Below are positions 1 to 11,105 of a stretch of 64,000 nt of DNA, in pieces. How positions within the stretch are numbered: the stretch's first letter is position 1; every line of letters begins with the position of its first letter. Source of the DNA: Romanomermis culicivorax (lineage: Eukaryota > Nematoda > Enoplea > Mermithida > Mermithidae). A program made the position numbers and the translations under genes. The stretch is from assembly GCA_963922205.1 (NCBI GenBank), contig CAWUHX010000031.1:930001-994000 (forward strand), given 5' to 3'. The notes below the pieces were generated by a model that ran no database searches, was not told the origin of the DNA, and was given only the letters and a program-made list of their open reading frames with translations.

Positions 1-289
1 GATTAGATCATTTTCCAAACGCGAAAATTTTATATGCACGGGTCAAAAATTTTTGGACCTCAAAAAAATTTTAAAATAATCTGGAAAAAGCTTAATTTTT
101 TGTCAAATACGTCAAAAAACAATAGAATTACAAGATCAAACATTTATTCATAATATATAGATGATAAAAATAACCTATGATGAAATTTTTAAACCACGGA
201 CCAAGACGACCAAAGATTGGAAATCGTTGGAAATCCGGTGCAAAGCGTCAGAAAATTTTAAGTGTTTTCCATCTATAAGGTAAAAAAAA
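1..289. other. AT-rich stretch, no feature seen
   Basis: AT-rich DNA without a convincing exon, splice pattern or repeat structure on either strand. Confidence 0.5.
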
Positions 290-395
290 TTGTGTGTGTG
301 TGTGTGTGCGTGCATGCGTGCGTGCGTGTGTGCGCGCGTGCGCGCGTGTGTGTGCATGTGTGCGTGTATGCGCGTGCGTGTGTATGTGTGTGAAC
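290..395. repeat. GT/GC-rich microsatellite
   Basis: About 105 bases of interrupted (TG)n with TGCG and CATG variants, alternating purine and pyrimidine throughout. The open frames across it on both strands (Cys/Val-rich or His/Thr/Arg-rich) are products of the repeat. Such alternating tracts can form Z-DNA and vary in length. Confidence 0.95.
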
Positions 396-673
396 CAAGT
401 GAAAAACGCAAACACCACTATAGAAAACAAAAAATAGTGAAACTGCGAAAAAACCGCGAGAAACGACCGAATACCGCGAAAATAGCGGGAAATCACTACA
501 TCTGGCAACACTGTTCTATAGTCTAGGGCGAACGGAATAATGTTACATCGTGAAGTGTTTGAAGATTCTTTAAGCTCAAATCTGCATGTGCAAAACAAGG
601 GAAATTTATCATGGGAACGCGATCATGGGAACGCCAAAAGACACTGATACCTTCGTGTGATGGAAGACTAAAG

Positions 674-905
674 GGTCATTCATACTTGCCTTTTTCGGCA
701 GAACGGAACGGAACCGATCGCCGACAGCTTGAAACGTTCAGCCTGAAAATCCACTTTCGATCGGAGAGGGTAACTGCAATTTTCTAAAAAATGACCGACG
801 CCCACTGAGCTGAATGGAACGAAAATTTCCTTTTCGTTCAGAAACGTTGTGTCGAGTTCTTTCCGTTCCGTTCCGTTCCGCCGAAAAAGGCAAGTGTAAA
901 TGACC
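674..905. repeat. Short inverted-repeat element (MITE-like), about 230 bp
   Basis: The left end, around GGTCATTCATACTTGCC followed by TTTTTCGGCAGAACGGAAC, is repeated in inverted orientation at the right end (GGCAAGTGTAAATGACC, preceded by repeated GTTCC units). The shared terminal repeat is about 40 bp. It has no coding capacity, which fits a non-autonomous DNA element. I could not define a target-site duplication. Confidence 0.75.
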
Positions 906-2023
906 GTTAATTTTACACTGCTTCAAGCTTTCGAACTTGTCAGAAATTCAGAATTGCGTATTCCAGGGATAGAAGATTGGGCATTATTGCATTTAGCAGC
1001 ATGATATGCCGAACGCATGTTTTGACATCACGTGTGCTTCAGTGTTTGTTTATACAGGGTGTAGGCGGGGTTACCATTTTTTGTCAACCAAGTTAAATTT
1101 TTGTGTAAACAGGGCCACAGCAATACATTATTGGTGCAAATTTACTCCGGTTATCTGGGCTACCAAATACGCTATAAATGGTATTATTTCCGAATTTAAT
1201 CCGAAGATCTTCCTTCATATGCAGTCTTCTGGAGTGGTCATTTTTCTCCAAGATTCACCTAAAGTGATGTTCGTGAAAACTTCGGGTAGCAATAATTCTA
1301 CCAATGAAAGCATCGAATAACTGATTTCTTACTAAATTAAATTTGTGGCAGTCACAAGCATATCACGTAAGACAGCTTCAAGAATAATTTTTGGACGATA
1401 TATCGAAGATGAGGAATCTGACGTCCTAAAGATATTTCAAGAGGACAATTTTCATTTCAGAAAAAAACGTCATATGTGCATCATTAATGTCCTGGAGTCA
1501 TTCTAATTTTCGCAAAAAAATGAATAAATGAGACGTAATCGTTCTAGAGACCTAAATCAGCATAAATCGATCATGTTATTCATTCTTATTGAAAGCAGGA
1601 TCAAAGCCATATATGAACGTGAAAAGGTTTGGGGGGGTATTGACCCTGAACAGGTTCTTACTGATCCCTTTCAAATTCGACTCCAGAGAAAGATCGAGCA
1701 AGAGATAAGAAAAGAAAGTCGTCATAACAATGAAAATGATGCTGTATATAAGCGATTTTTCTAAACAAAGCACACTTGATTACAAAGAACTAACATCAAA
1801 ACTTGGAAAAGGCTGACCAAGCAAATAATCTCACATTTAAGTGAAAATTATTGTACAAGCTGAAAAATATGTTGTTGATTGAATTACAGAAGACATTTTT
1901 TCTTCATCGTTAAAGAAAAAATTCTATGTCATTTCTTGTGCTGACTGATCCCCTGCAGAATTTCAATGCTGTGCTTACACTATAAAAATTCAAGATACCT
2001 AATTCCGCTTTCTTTCACCACAG
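906..2023. other. Region upstream of the TTL exons; no gene resolved
   Basis: Several short plus-strand ORFs lie here (1006-1320, 1528-1764). None carries the signal peptide or Cys-Gly start expected of a TTL protein, and none has a clear donor in the phase needed for the exon at 2024. The missing 5' exon(s) of the TTL gene would be expected here or to the left of the window. Confidence 0.4.
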
Positions 2024-2291
2024 CATGGGACAAAACTTTGGCTGAAACGGAAACTCTAGAAGATGGCAGTTTTACATTGACGGGTAGTGCTACAAAGTTG
2101 CTGAAGGGTATCGAACCGAGGCTCGAAATTCACGATTGCGAAGTGAATGCAAGCACTTTCCTTTCATAAAAATAGTTAGTTTTCCATTTTAGGGTCCGAA
2201 AAAGGTATTGAAAGTGGAGGATATTACCGAAGAGTATATAAATTCGAACAAAACCATGGACTTTGGGAGGTTGGAATTGGACTTTTGTTAA
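2024..2291 (+). CDS. Transthyretin-like (TTL) family protein, C-terminal two exons (5' part missing)
   Basis: Two exons are visible: 2024-2142 after a TTTCACCACAG acceptor, and 2193-2291 after TTCCATTTTAG, separated by a 50-bp intron. The first exon reads WDKTLAETETLEDGSFTLTG, then ...GIEPRLEIHDCE; the second reads GPKKVLKVED and ends NKTMDFGRLELDFC before TAA. This order (L-A-E-T-x-T, D-G-S-F-x-L-x-G, a strand ending in H-D-C, a K-V-x-x strand, then the 'F-x-x-x-x-L-E-L' end) is that of nematode TTL domains, which are usually secreted beta-sandwich proteins of about 120-150 residues. The intron is phase 0. The upstream acceptor is phase 1, so at least one 5' exon with a signal peptide and the first strand is missing. 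I could not find it in the 2 kb upstream, so the gene may be cut by the window edge, have a long intron, or be decayed. A different open frame runs over the stop to about 2411. Confidence 0.6.
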
Positions 2292-2445
2292 TGAAGAAGT
2301 TATTGAGTCTGCTATGAATTTTTTTAAAATTACAGTATGTAATTCAAGTAATTTGACTTCTGAAGAGCGTGCTGGAATCGTTACAAAATTTTATATTGAC
2401 AAAGTTCTATAACAATGTTTTTTATCTTGCTTTGATTTTCGTGGT

Positions 2446-2741
2446 CTATTGACCTGCTCCTATAAGATGCTTCTGAATAGAAAAATAACGAGATGGTCTT
2501 TTTTTCATGAAAGGCTTCAACGATCAAAAAATGACAAAAATTAGCAATGCCGTCGAAATCGGTAACACAAAGTTTCTACAGCAAAAATTCTGATTAAAAA
2601 ATCGCTAAAACTCTGTTGAGCTGGTTTAAAAATTTTCTGCACTATTCGATATATGGTTTATAAGAAAAATGTATAAGCATGTAATCGAACTTGCTTTGCA
2701 CTTTTATTATTTTGAAGCATTTCAAGAAAACCAGAGTATAG
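2446..2741. mobile_element. MITE family 1, degenerate copy
   Basis: A diverged member of the roughly 250-bp element seen 13 times in this window. It keeps the internal GACAAAAATTAGCAATGCCG and TCG(G/T)TAACACAAAG segments and the right end GAAGCATTTCAAGAAAA...TATAG. Confidence 0.6.
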
Positions 2742-3288
2742 TTGTTCCGTTCGAAATCCGAGAATCAAACTTTGAAATTGTTTGACAGACAGGATCCAGA
2801 TTTTTATACGCGTAGCTCATCTAAGGAATGTGTAACGGTACGCATTCTTTCAGCACCAGTTTCGCAGAACCTCTAAAATGAGCATCGGAAAAACTTGATT
2901 GAACTTGGAATTGTGATAAAAAATTTGGTATTGAAAATTGTTTGTTGTTTGTTCGTTTCTATTCCCTATTCTGCTCTACCATTTTTAGAAGAACCGAGTT
3001 TGAAGCAAATTTTCGAGTAACTTTTTATCTGCCTTACTAACGTACAGAACGGCACTGATTTTTCCTTGGAATCTTTCACAGCCATCCAAAAAGACGTGCG
3101 ATATAAACCAGCCTGAAGACAACAGAGCTTCAATATGTTGATAACTTGTACTACAGTTCCTTTTAGTGTGAAAATTTCGCACTGTCAATTAACTAAAGTA
3201 CATTTTCTATCCTTTTGAAAATTTGTTGAATTTTTAACATCAATTAAAAATCAAGTGTGAAAGGTTTCAAAACAAATATCTTTTCTAG
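2742..3288. other. Intergenic, no gene seen
   Basis: AT-rich sequence with only short spurious ORFs, including a minus-strand frame at 2985-3188 that has no splice or start context. Confidence 0.4.
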
Positions 3289-3519
3289 CTATAGTCTGTT
3301 TTTCTTAAAATGCTTAAGAAGAATAAATCCGGAAAGTAAGTACTATTTTATATTTTCTACATTGTCTGCAAAGCAGTATGTTAATTGGAACTGAAAACTT
3401 GTGACATCTTGAAGACTTGCACCCATATATTTTTTGATTAAAAAATTCTACAGTAAAAGGTTCATGTAGAAGATTTTCAAGTTTTATTTTAGAAGCATTT
3501 TATAAACAACAGATTATAG
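3289..3519. mobile_element. MITE family 1 copy
   Basis: It begins CTATAGTCTGTTTTTCTTAA and ends TTTATAAACAACAGATTATAG, an imperfect terminal inverted repeat. The interior matches the other copies (GATTAAAAAATTCTACAGTA). Confidence 0.8.
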
Positions 3520-3951
3520 TATAGAACTCCTGATAGAACATTTTTTCTTAAAGCCATCTTTTTTAATCTCATCAACTTTTTCCTTTCAATGCTGAGAACT
3601 TGTGAAATTTGCAGAAAAAATTATGGATTTTATATCGAAAAGCGAAAGAAACAAAAAAGTTTTTTTGTTCCAAGATAAGATATTTTTGACAATCGGTACA
3701 AAAAGTTTTTTTAGCTTCCTGTAAGAGAATAAATTTGAATTATCAAGAATGACACTTTGAAAATTTTTACCCTTGATTGATTCTGACGATAATGCTAACG
3801 CCACGTTATACTACAATAATTTTCTTAAGTTAGCCCTTCGGGTTCACTGCTGTGAATTTTGTACCGAAAAGTAAAGTTCAAACAACCGTCAACATTCTAC
3901 TTTACTGTATATATATATATATATAAATTGGGATCATCGCCATGCAAATGT
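3520..3951. other. Intergenic between MITE and Cys-rich exon
   Basis: AT-rich, with a (TA)n tract near 3909-3926. No gene seen. Confidence 0.4.
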
Positions 3952-4127
3952 TTATTCAACTTTTTTATGACATTTTTCTTCTCCACATTTCACTTTTTTG
4001 CCATTGGAATCGAAAAAATCGGCAAAACATCCGCCGCAATAGTTAGCTTCGCATACAGCGTCCGGGTGGTTGGGGCACTTGGCGGTTAAGCAGGGATCAA
4101 TTAGGCAATTGACTGGCTGTTTACCAT
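3952..4127 (-). CDS. Cys-rich secreted-type domain, terminal exon (partial gene)
   Basis: This is a minus-strand exon with the acceptor CCCTTCCACAG just before 4127 and a TAA stop at 3954-3952. The AATAAA on the same strand overlaps the stop. The exon encodes 57 complete residues with the pattern VNCLIDPCLTAKCPNHPD, then AVCEANYCGGCFADF, then a G-K-K-V-K-C tail. I know this C-x3-DPC-x4-C-x7-C-x4-YCGGC-x-A-x-F arrangement from extracellular proteins of invertebrates, but I cannot attach a named function. The acceptor is phase 1 and the in-frame ATG at 4149 gives no signal peptide, so at least one upstream exon is missing. It should lie between 4.13 and about 6.6 kb on this strand; the purine-rich tract there hides it or it has been lost. 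Confidence 0.6.
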
Positions 4128-4789
4128 CTGTGGAAGGGTAGATAAGCATCTTGAAGATTAGACTGGTAAGAGGAAAGATAAGAAACTTATGATACGCTGG
4201 ACAGATTCTCTCGGGAAATATTGAAGTATCTTTCTGAAGTCAGGGATGTTCGGAAACATCCCAGGAACAAAAAACCAAAATTTTCTTCGCATTTTGCGGA
4301 CGTCAAATATTTGCACCATATTCATAGTTGCGGGAAATTACTTGGGCAGCCGGATTTTTCAGCTGAAATTATCGAAATTACGATTGTCACAACTAAGAAA
4401 AGAACGAAGTTACGGAGCCTGTAATACAGTAAACGATATAAGAATACAAAAATTTTGGCTAGTCAACGTACATTTTCAGATAAAATTATTGAAATGCTAC
4501 GATTTTTACTACTCCAAAAATATATTTGCAGCAGGAAAACTGGATTCTTGATGTATTTTATTTATCAATATAAGCATCGGCACACGTCACTTGTTTTCAT
4601 GGCCTAACTGTATATCCTAACATTATATTTTTTTAAAATGTCAAGATGCAAATTAAAAAACTTATGTTTTTAGGTATTTGTCAAAAGTGAATCAAATTGA
4701 TTGACCATGCCAATTTTTTGATATTTTTTGAAGGCATCTATGTAAGTGCTAGTGCAAGAACGAAAAACATGCCTGAATAAATAAAATAA
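4128..4789. other. Intergenic or intron of the Cys-rich gene
   Basis: AT-rich. The plus-strand ORFs at 4221-4551 have no recognisable content. The 5' exon of the Cys-rich gene was not found here. Confidence 0.35.
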
Positions 4790-6130
4790 ACTGAAAAAAA
4801 ACACAAAAAGGGTAAGATAAAAAAAGTAGGGGAATGAAAAAGAGAGAAATATTCTTAAATGAGAAACGAACAAATGAATACAAAAGTAAAGAGGTAAAAC
4901 AATGAATACGTAGAAAATAAACAGATTCATTCAATGTAGAAGAAACATGAGGCTGAAACATGGAGCAGAAGCCATTCACATTATGAAATAAGTGAAGAAA
5001 CAGTAAAAAGAGACATGGAACAAGGACCGTTAGGGAAAGAAACAGAAATAAGTTAAGTATATACCATAGAAACAGAAATGTAAGACAAACACAAGGGCCA
5101 AATATTAAACCAGGAAAATAGAAGATAAGTAAAAAAGCAAAAAAAACGGAAGAGAAACGTAAAAAAGAACATCAGAATACAAGCTAGCATTAAACAGCAA
5201 CAGAGACGGAAAACATACAGATTTCTGAACTAAAATACAAAATAAACGAGCAAAATACCAAGAGCAGAAAGCAAAGTCAGAAAAACAAAAACTAGAACTA
5301 AAAATTTAAAAATAGAAACACATAAAAAGTCATTGAGGGAGAAACATGAACAACAACAGAAATAGAAACACAAATAAGAATAAAACCAAAAAACAAACAG
5401 AAGAAAAGAAAAGAGAAAATGAAAATGAAAAAGTAACGATCAGGAAAAGAAAAAAACAAACAGAGAATTGAAAACAGATGTAGAAATAAAAATGGAAATA
5501 GATACATTAAAGGAAAAAATATAAATGGAAACAAGAGCAAAAACAAACTAGAGATGAAAGCAACAATACAAAGGCGAATTGGAACAAAGCTAGAAACAAC
5601 AATAGAAGCAAAAGAAACAGACAATTCCAAAAATTGAAAAAATATCGAGTGAAGATACGGTGATAAAGTGATAGGAATAGAACCACAATTAAAAACAAAA
5701 ATAGTGAAATAAAGAAGAAAAACACCGAGTAATAGGAAGAGCAAAAGGAAAAACATGAGTAGAAATAAAAATAAGAACATGAGAAATAGGAACATGAGAG
5801 AAAGAAAAAAATGAATAGGAACATGAGAAAAAAATGGGGAAAAATTTTTGGACAGAGAAAGAAACGACACAAACGTTGAACAACAATAATGTAAGCAGAG
5901 AAACAAAAATGGAAACGCATATAGAGGGACTACAAGCAGAGTAGCAAGAAACAGAAAAATATAAATAATTTAAATATAAAAACCAAGCAAAAAACAGTAG
6001 AAAAAAGAAGTAGAAGAAAAGTCATGAGAACAAAACGTAGATAAACAAACAAATAGGAACGTGATTGAGAATAGACTAACGGGAACACAGAAGCAGCAAC
6101 CAAAATAAAATAAAAACGAAAACTGGTGAA
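4790..6130. repeat. 1.3-kb purine-rich low-complexity tract
   Basis: The plus strand is dominated by degenerate (A)GAAACA/GAAAATA words with very little T or C, so the minus strand is pyrimidine-rich and opens long Phe/Leu/Ser/Cys frames (5298-5906, 5507-5920, 5930-6133). These frames are compositional artefacts. The same kind of tract recurs at 15640-16260, 57900-58350 and 60600-60790. Confidence 0.8.
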
Positions 6131-6658
6131 CAAAAATAGGGAAGTAATATAATTTTAAAAATTTAGAAGTCGGAAAAGTATCACTGAAAAGCAGTAAAAG
6201 AATGGAAATACGAGCGCAGTAAACATTGACAGGGAGCAGGGCAAAAAATGAAATTAGAGTTACGATGCATAGCGATAATTTTCTTCAATTTTCAATAATA
6301 AATGGGCACCGATTGATACCACATTTATTACCCTACAAACGACGCGACTGGTGTGGCAAAAATAGCCCCAAATTCCAATTGTTTGTGGATCAGTGTGTTT
6401 GCGCTGTTTGTAGGCCATCAAGATACTTAGAATTTCGACCGACCTCATATTTGTATTCCTGCTGGTGATAAAGAAACCGGATTTCGCCATGGTACGCGGT
6501 TTCCACCATTTTTAGTTTCTGCCTCAATTTGGTCACGCTCGACATACCTCATACCAAAAATCATTGAAGCGCTTTTTTTGGTTGTATAAATATCGAAATC
6601 GAAATATAAATTTTCAGTTTTAATTTTGATCCGAATTTCTGAAGTTGCTTTTGGAACC
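6131..6658. promoter_or_regulatory. Upstream region of the collagen gene
   Basis: This holds the presumed promoter and 5' leader of the collagen gene. AAATTTTCAG at 6608-6617 is a perfect nematode-type 3' splice site 42 bases before the ATG. It could be a spliced-leader trans-splice site or the end of a 5'-UTR intron. No TATA box or other element is claimed. Confidence 0.4.
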
Positions 6659-9600
6659 ATGGTCGTAGAAGACCAACGGGATAAGGCTTACAGCTACGTG
6701 GTATACGCTGCTGTCACCTTCAGCGCTGTTAGCGTTCTTTCCGTGTGTATCACCCTGCCAATGGTCTACAACTATGTACAGCACATCCGGGAGCAGGCCA
6801 AAGTCGATTTGGCCCGGTGCAAAACGGCTGCCCAAGATGTCATAGGTGAAGCGGCCCGCACGTCCAAATACGGTTCGTGGTCCAGCCGATTATCCACTCC
6901 GGCCAACCACACCGCACGCATCAGACGTCAAGTGGCTCAAAACTGCGACGCTTGTTGTTTGAAAGGCTTGGAGGGGCCAGCCGGCGTTCCGGGGAAAAAC
7001 GGGCGGCCCGGACGTCCGGGGTCACCGGGTGTGCCTGGTACACCGGGCAAACCGCCGGATATTTGCGTGCCCCCCAGCATACCGCCATGTAGGCAATGCC
7101 CTCCAGGGCCGCCGGGAAAATCGGGAGCGTCAGGCAATCCGGGGAATACTGGACCGCCGGGCATCAACGGACGTCCAGGTGAGAATTCGAGATTTTTTCA
7201 GCTTAATCAGGCAATGTTTCAAAATCACACGTTCATCAAACTGGTTGCCCTAACACAATGTGGTTTCAGTCAATATTTTAACGATTGAATAGTTACATCG
7301 CTTAATTCAGTTTTTAAGTTGCCTGATTTTGATTTTGTGATTTCTTTTTTTGAGTGCAACAGATACTATAGTTTTTTTAAATAAAATACTTCCAAATAGA
7401 AAAGTGACACAAACCATTACAGTCGTCAAAATCGTTAACACAGAGCTCTTACTGTAAAATTTTTCACTCGAAAAATTGTTAGAGGTTAGGTCAGTGTGCT
7501 CACAAATTTCCAGTCCTACATGACATATTGTCTAACAGCAAATCGTGAAAATCTGAAATACTATTTGCTTTCCACTATTTAGAAGCATTTCGAGAAAAAA
7601 TGCTATAAATTTCCAGGTCTAGCAAAAGAGGGCCTTACTTAAGAGAATGCCAATTTTCAAGCTGCAACAGTACTCATAACGTGGTTTCAGAATAAACTCA
7701 AAAGCATTACTTTCTTACTGTTGAAACTTCGAACTTTTACGTCATCATCTGTTCAACTTCACAGCATAGTGACGTCAATCCAGATTATCAATACTCAAAA
7801 AACTGCAAGGAACTTCAAAATCTCTTAAAAGTCTTTGTTGCGTTTTAGCTGTTCAATTTCGAAAGATTTTCCGCGGCGAATCTCTGTTTTTAGGTTAATA
7901 TGTTTAGTTTCATACCACGTGGAAAAATATGAATTTGAAAAAGTAGTTTTAGCTCAGACTTCAAAACTATGGTCTGTTTTCCTTGAAATGCTTCTAAATA
8001 ATTAAAGTGGAGAGCAAGTAGTATTTCAGATATTCACGATTTGCTGATGAACAATATGTCATGTGGGACTATAAATTTGTGAGCATACTGACCTAACCTT
8101 TAACAATTTTTCAAGTGAAAAATTGTACAGTAAGAGCTCTGTGTAAACGATTCTGACGACAATAATGATTTGTGTCACTTTTCTATTTGGAAGCGTTTTA
8201 TAAAAAGTAGACTAACGTAAATAAAATTTTGTAACCGTAAATCCACGTGTATAAGCCCCATTCGTGTTTAAGCACCACCTTGTTTGTTCGGCCCGATTTT
8301 CTAGCATTCTCTTGTTTCCGTGTATGAGCACCACTAAAAAATGCATATGAATCTGATTTTCGTGTATAAGCATCATTTTTAAGAAGTTGGTGTATTTAAA
8401 ACAAATTCATCCATTTGTATTACTGTATTCAGTCATTTGAATTTTTCTCTCTCACATTTTCACTGTCTTTGGCATTTTAGTAGCTCTAATGGTGGGAAAC
8501 TCATATACTAATAAATTTAAACTAGAAATTTCAAACTTTAATTCAAACTAGCTGAACAGCCAATCACAGTTGAAATTTTATAAAATGTCAGTATATTGTT
8601 CTCTACGGCTTGCCACATGTGTCTAACATTGCTTGTGCAAGTAAAATTTTCTTATCACTTGAACATTTGATAAAAAAACGGTCGTTTTCATGTAAGGACC
8701 AGTAAAATTTACTTCTTCCAAAGGTGGTACTTATACACGGATTCTGTTTCCATGTATAAGCACCACCCCTGTTTATTCGACAATTTGTGACGAAAAAAGT
8801 GGTGCTTATACACGGATATTTACGGTATATGAAATTTCGATTTTTGCTTCACTATTGCCCATACACGTTTCCTCATTGTAAATATGATCATAAGCGAATT
8901 TTTTAAAAATAGTTGCATGCTGTACTGATTAAGCTATAGTCAATTTTTTCCAAAACCTCGGAAAGAAAAAATGCTCATGGAAATAACGAACTACCTGCAT
9001 AGATGGGAGCTCGAATTTACGGTATTGAAAAAGGAAAATGTTGACGTACAATGATTGTTCATCACTAGCTTATAGATTTCTTTCGATTTTTTTGTATTCC
9101 GAGGTTCATTTGAAAATAAATAGAGTATAGAGACACGGAATTTGAAAAATTTACTGTAGAAGCTTATTGTACATCTTGTTTTCTGAATCGGCCAACCCCG
9201 CTGACAATTTGTAAAAGGTAATGTTTACTGTAGCTTTTTTTACCGGGCCACTATTGATTAATGTTCTACAGCTCATTAGCTTTTTCAAGACATCAATGCT
9301 TTCACTCCATTTTTTCATTTTTTCAAGTCTGAAATTTTCTGTGTGTATGAAATTATACAATTTTTCAAACACTATTTCTCTGTGTGATTCACAAAATCTG
9401 ATTTTTCTGCGGCGTCAGAAGTGATGCGATAACTCAGATTTATATGGCAGTTAAAAAGACGTTTTTTAGCTATAACTCAACATGTTCTAAAATGAAATAC
9501 TTTTTTGGAAACAGAAATTCATAATGATTCAAATTTTGTTCCCTCTCATTCCAGGAACACCAGGTCGAGATGGCCCCAAAGGACCTCCGGGACCTCCCGG

Positions 9601-10161
9601 GTCGCCGGGCGTCGATGGCACGCCGGGACCCAAAGGTGATCCAGGGCGCGACGCTCCATACGAGCTTGGCCACCCGGGCGAATCGGGCCCGCCGGGCGAC
9701 AACGGCGCCCCTGGCCCAGCTGGCCCGAGCGGCCAACCCGGTACGGACGGTAACAACGGCGCGACGGGACCCAAAGGACCGCTCGGACAACCAGGGCCGC
9801 CGGGCAAAGACGGTGAAACGGGAGACAAAGGACCCGCGGGCGTACCAGGTAATTTTTTGTCCATAAAATATTCTGTTTCAAAAACTGTATAAAACTGGTT
9901 TCATCCTGAACGATTTAAAAAATGTGCGTTAAGAACAATTAATTGAAAACTTACAAAATTACATATCGAAATAAGGTGCAGAAAAACGACTACCGAAAGA
10001 TTTTGCTTCTATATTTTATCGGTTCAATTCCTAACACAAGACCATCGGTTTAGAGAAAAAATTTTCATTGTTTTGCAGGAAAGCCCGGCGAACGTGGCAT
10101 CTGCCCCAAATACTGCGCCATGGATGGCGGCCACTTCTACGAAGATGGTACCAGACGCTGA
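6659..10161 (+). CDS. Nematode cuticle collagen, complete, three exons
   Basis: The exons are 6659-7178, 9555-9848 and 10079-10161, both introns interrupting a Gly codon (phase 1, CCAG|GT donors; TCCAG and TTTGCAG acceptors). The product is 298 residues. An N-terminal hydrophobic segment (about 14-40, Col_cuticle_N type) is followed by the furin-like site RIRR at 87-90 and the cysteine cluster CDACC at 96-100. A short Gly-X-Y block from G103 is broken by a Cys-containing spacer ([13 protein letters not shown]), then comes the main Gly-X-Y domain across exons 1-3. The tail [20 protein letters not shown] is the conserved end of one group of C. elegans collagens. Chains trimerise, are cleaved at the subtilisin site and are cross-linked into cuticle by hypodermis. 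I chose the ATG at 6659 (AACCATGG) over the upstream in-frame ATG at 6626 because it starts the family-typical N-terminus. Poly(A) signals AATAAA lie at 10177 and 10214. Intron 1 (2376 bp) is filled with MITEs. The symbol is left blank because one-to-one orthology cannot be judged. Confidence 0.95.
7366..7608. mobile_element. MITE family 1 copy in collagen intron 1
   Basis: Ends CTATAG...GCTATA, with the internal words GTGACACAAA and CACTCGAAAAATTGTTAG shared with the other copies. It is in opposite orientation to the next copy at 7967. Confidence 0.8.
7967..8214. mobile_element. MITE family 1 copy in collagen intron 1, inverted
   Basis: It starts CTATGGTCTGTTTTCCTTGA and ends TTTTATAAAAAGTAGACTA. 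Its sequence is the reverse complement of the 7366 copy at about the similarity seen across the family. Confidence 0.85.
8234..8826. mobile_element. About 590-bp non-autonomous element with GTGTATAAGCACCAC terminal repeats
   Basis: The left end ACCGTAAATCCACGTGTATA is mirrored at the right end by GTGTATAAGCACCAC in reverse complement (TTATACACGGATATTTACGGT). Further direct copies of CGTGTATAAGCACCAC lie inside each arm. There is no ORF. The target-site duplication is not clear. It lies inside collagen intron 1. Confidence 0.8.
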
Positions 10162-10343
10162 AAATATCGAATTGTTAATAAAAAATATATATTTTTGTTT
10201 CTGTCATTGAAAGAATAAAATTCGATGCGCTTATTGTAGTTGTCTTGAAAGCATAGATGAAACGGAGCTCGATGGTCTAGGGAATCAGTCGCGTTTTTTA
10301 TGGATAGGATGCTCAAAGTTAAAAAAAAGTTGATCGAATTGTT
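10162..10343. terminator. 3' UTR and polyadenylation region of the collagen gene
   Basis: Two AATAAA signals (10177-10182 and 10214-10219) follow the TGA at 10159-10161. Confidence 0.6.
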
Positions 10344-11105
10344 GTGTCCCGATACCTCGACTGTCCCGTTACGTCGACCGTCCCGTTACCTCGACTGTTC
10401 CATTGCCTCGACTAATGTGTTAGACTCACGTTACATCGACCAATGAATTTTTACGAAAAATAAAATATTTTTTTGCCATATTTTGTCACCTCAACTGTCC
10501 TACGTATATTATCTCCATAAGGTTTCGTTCCTTTTTCCACAAATTTTATCATCTTTCTGGTTAATGCTAATGTTTCAATAGTAGCAGCATCCATTGAGGC
10601 ACGAAGATGGTTGAGACCAACTTCTGGATTACTAATTATTCGATTATTTTTGATTTTTGTTCTTCGTTTTTCGTCACAAAGTTTATCACAATTTCTACAC
10701 TGATAGCAATCATAAGTTGATCCATCAGTCAATCTAACAGATTTATTTTTCATGAAAACGTACAAATGATTTGGCTGAGCCGTACTGTCGCATTTTAATA
10801 AATCAGTTCTTCTGTATTTTGTATGGATAAACGTTGCTTGACCAATCTTTCATTTGGGCAAAAGTCCAAGAACAACCTTGGGGCCAATTCACAAGAAGTT
10901 CGAACAATCAGACGTAATCTCTTATCAAATATTGATTGGGTAATTATTTAACGGAAGCCCGTGAAAAAATGATATATTTTGTAAATTTCACTTTTTAATT
11001 TTTTTGTGACGTCACAACATGGTCGAGATACACAGAAAGTCGTGGAAATAAGATTTTTAACGTCTCTATTTACATTATTCGAGATTACGGGACGGTCAAA
11101 ATAAA
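10344..11105. mobile_element. Foldback element with CGACTGTCCCGTTAC repeats
   Basis: The left end carries three or four copies of an approximately 18-nt unit (CCTCGACTGTCCCGTTACGT and variants, 10348-10432). The right end has the inverted form CGAGATTACGGGACGGTC (about 11079-11097) and GGTCGAGATAC near 11020. Between the ends is a minus-strand ORF fragment described separately. The design (short sub-terminal repeats in inverted arms around a small core) matches the element at 33664-34664. Confidence 0.6.
10451..10846 (-). pseudogene. ORF fragment of the foldback element (Cys/His-rich, FLYWCH-like?)
   Basis: This is an open minus-strand frame of about 130 codons with no ATG at its 5' end, so it is probably the remainder of a longer protein. 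It contains LLKCDSTAQPNH, then F-M-K-N-K, then a D-G-S-T-Y-D-C-Y-Q-C-R-N-C-D-K-L stretch and N-H 35 residues on. The same sequence pattern ([20 protein letters not shown] ... D-G ... Y-x-x-x-N-C-A-K-L) is encoded in the foldback element at 34166-34378, so the two are homologous. Spacing of the Cys and His residues resembles FLYWCH-type fingers found with MULE-type transposases, but that is a guess. Codon use looks coding. Confidence 0.5.

Noticed and set aside
175..598. His/Thr/Arg-rich and Cys/Val-rich ORFs near the start
   Set aside because: They are products of the GT/GC microsatellite.
5298..6133. Phe/Leu/Ser-rich minus-strand ORFs that look like membrane proteins
   Set aside because: They arise from a strand that is almost all pyrimidine; the same frames appear at 15.7-16.2 kb and 60.6-60.9 kb.
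6937..9881. Antisense and shifted frames over the collagen exons (also collagen-like Gly-Pro patterns on the minus strand)
   Set aside because: GGN-CCN repeats give Gly/Pro in the reverse frame too. Only the plus-strand frame has the N-terminal domain, correct introns and the conserved C-terminal tail.
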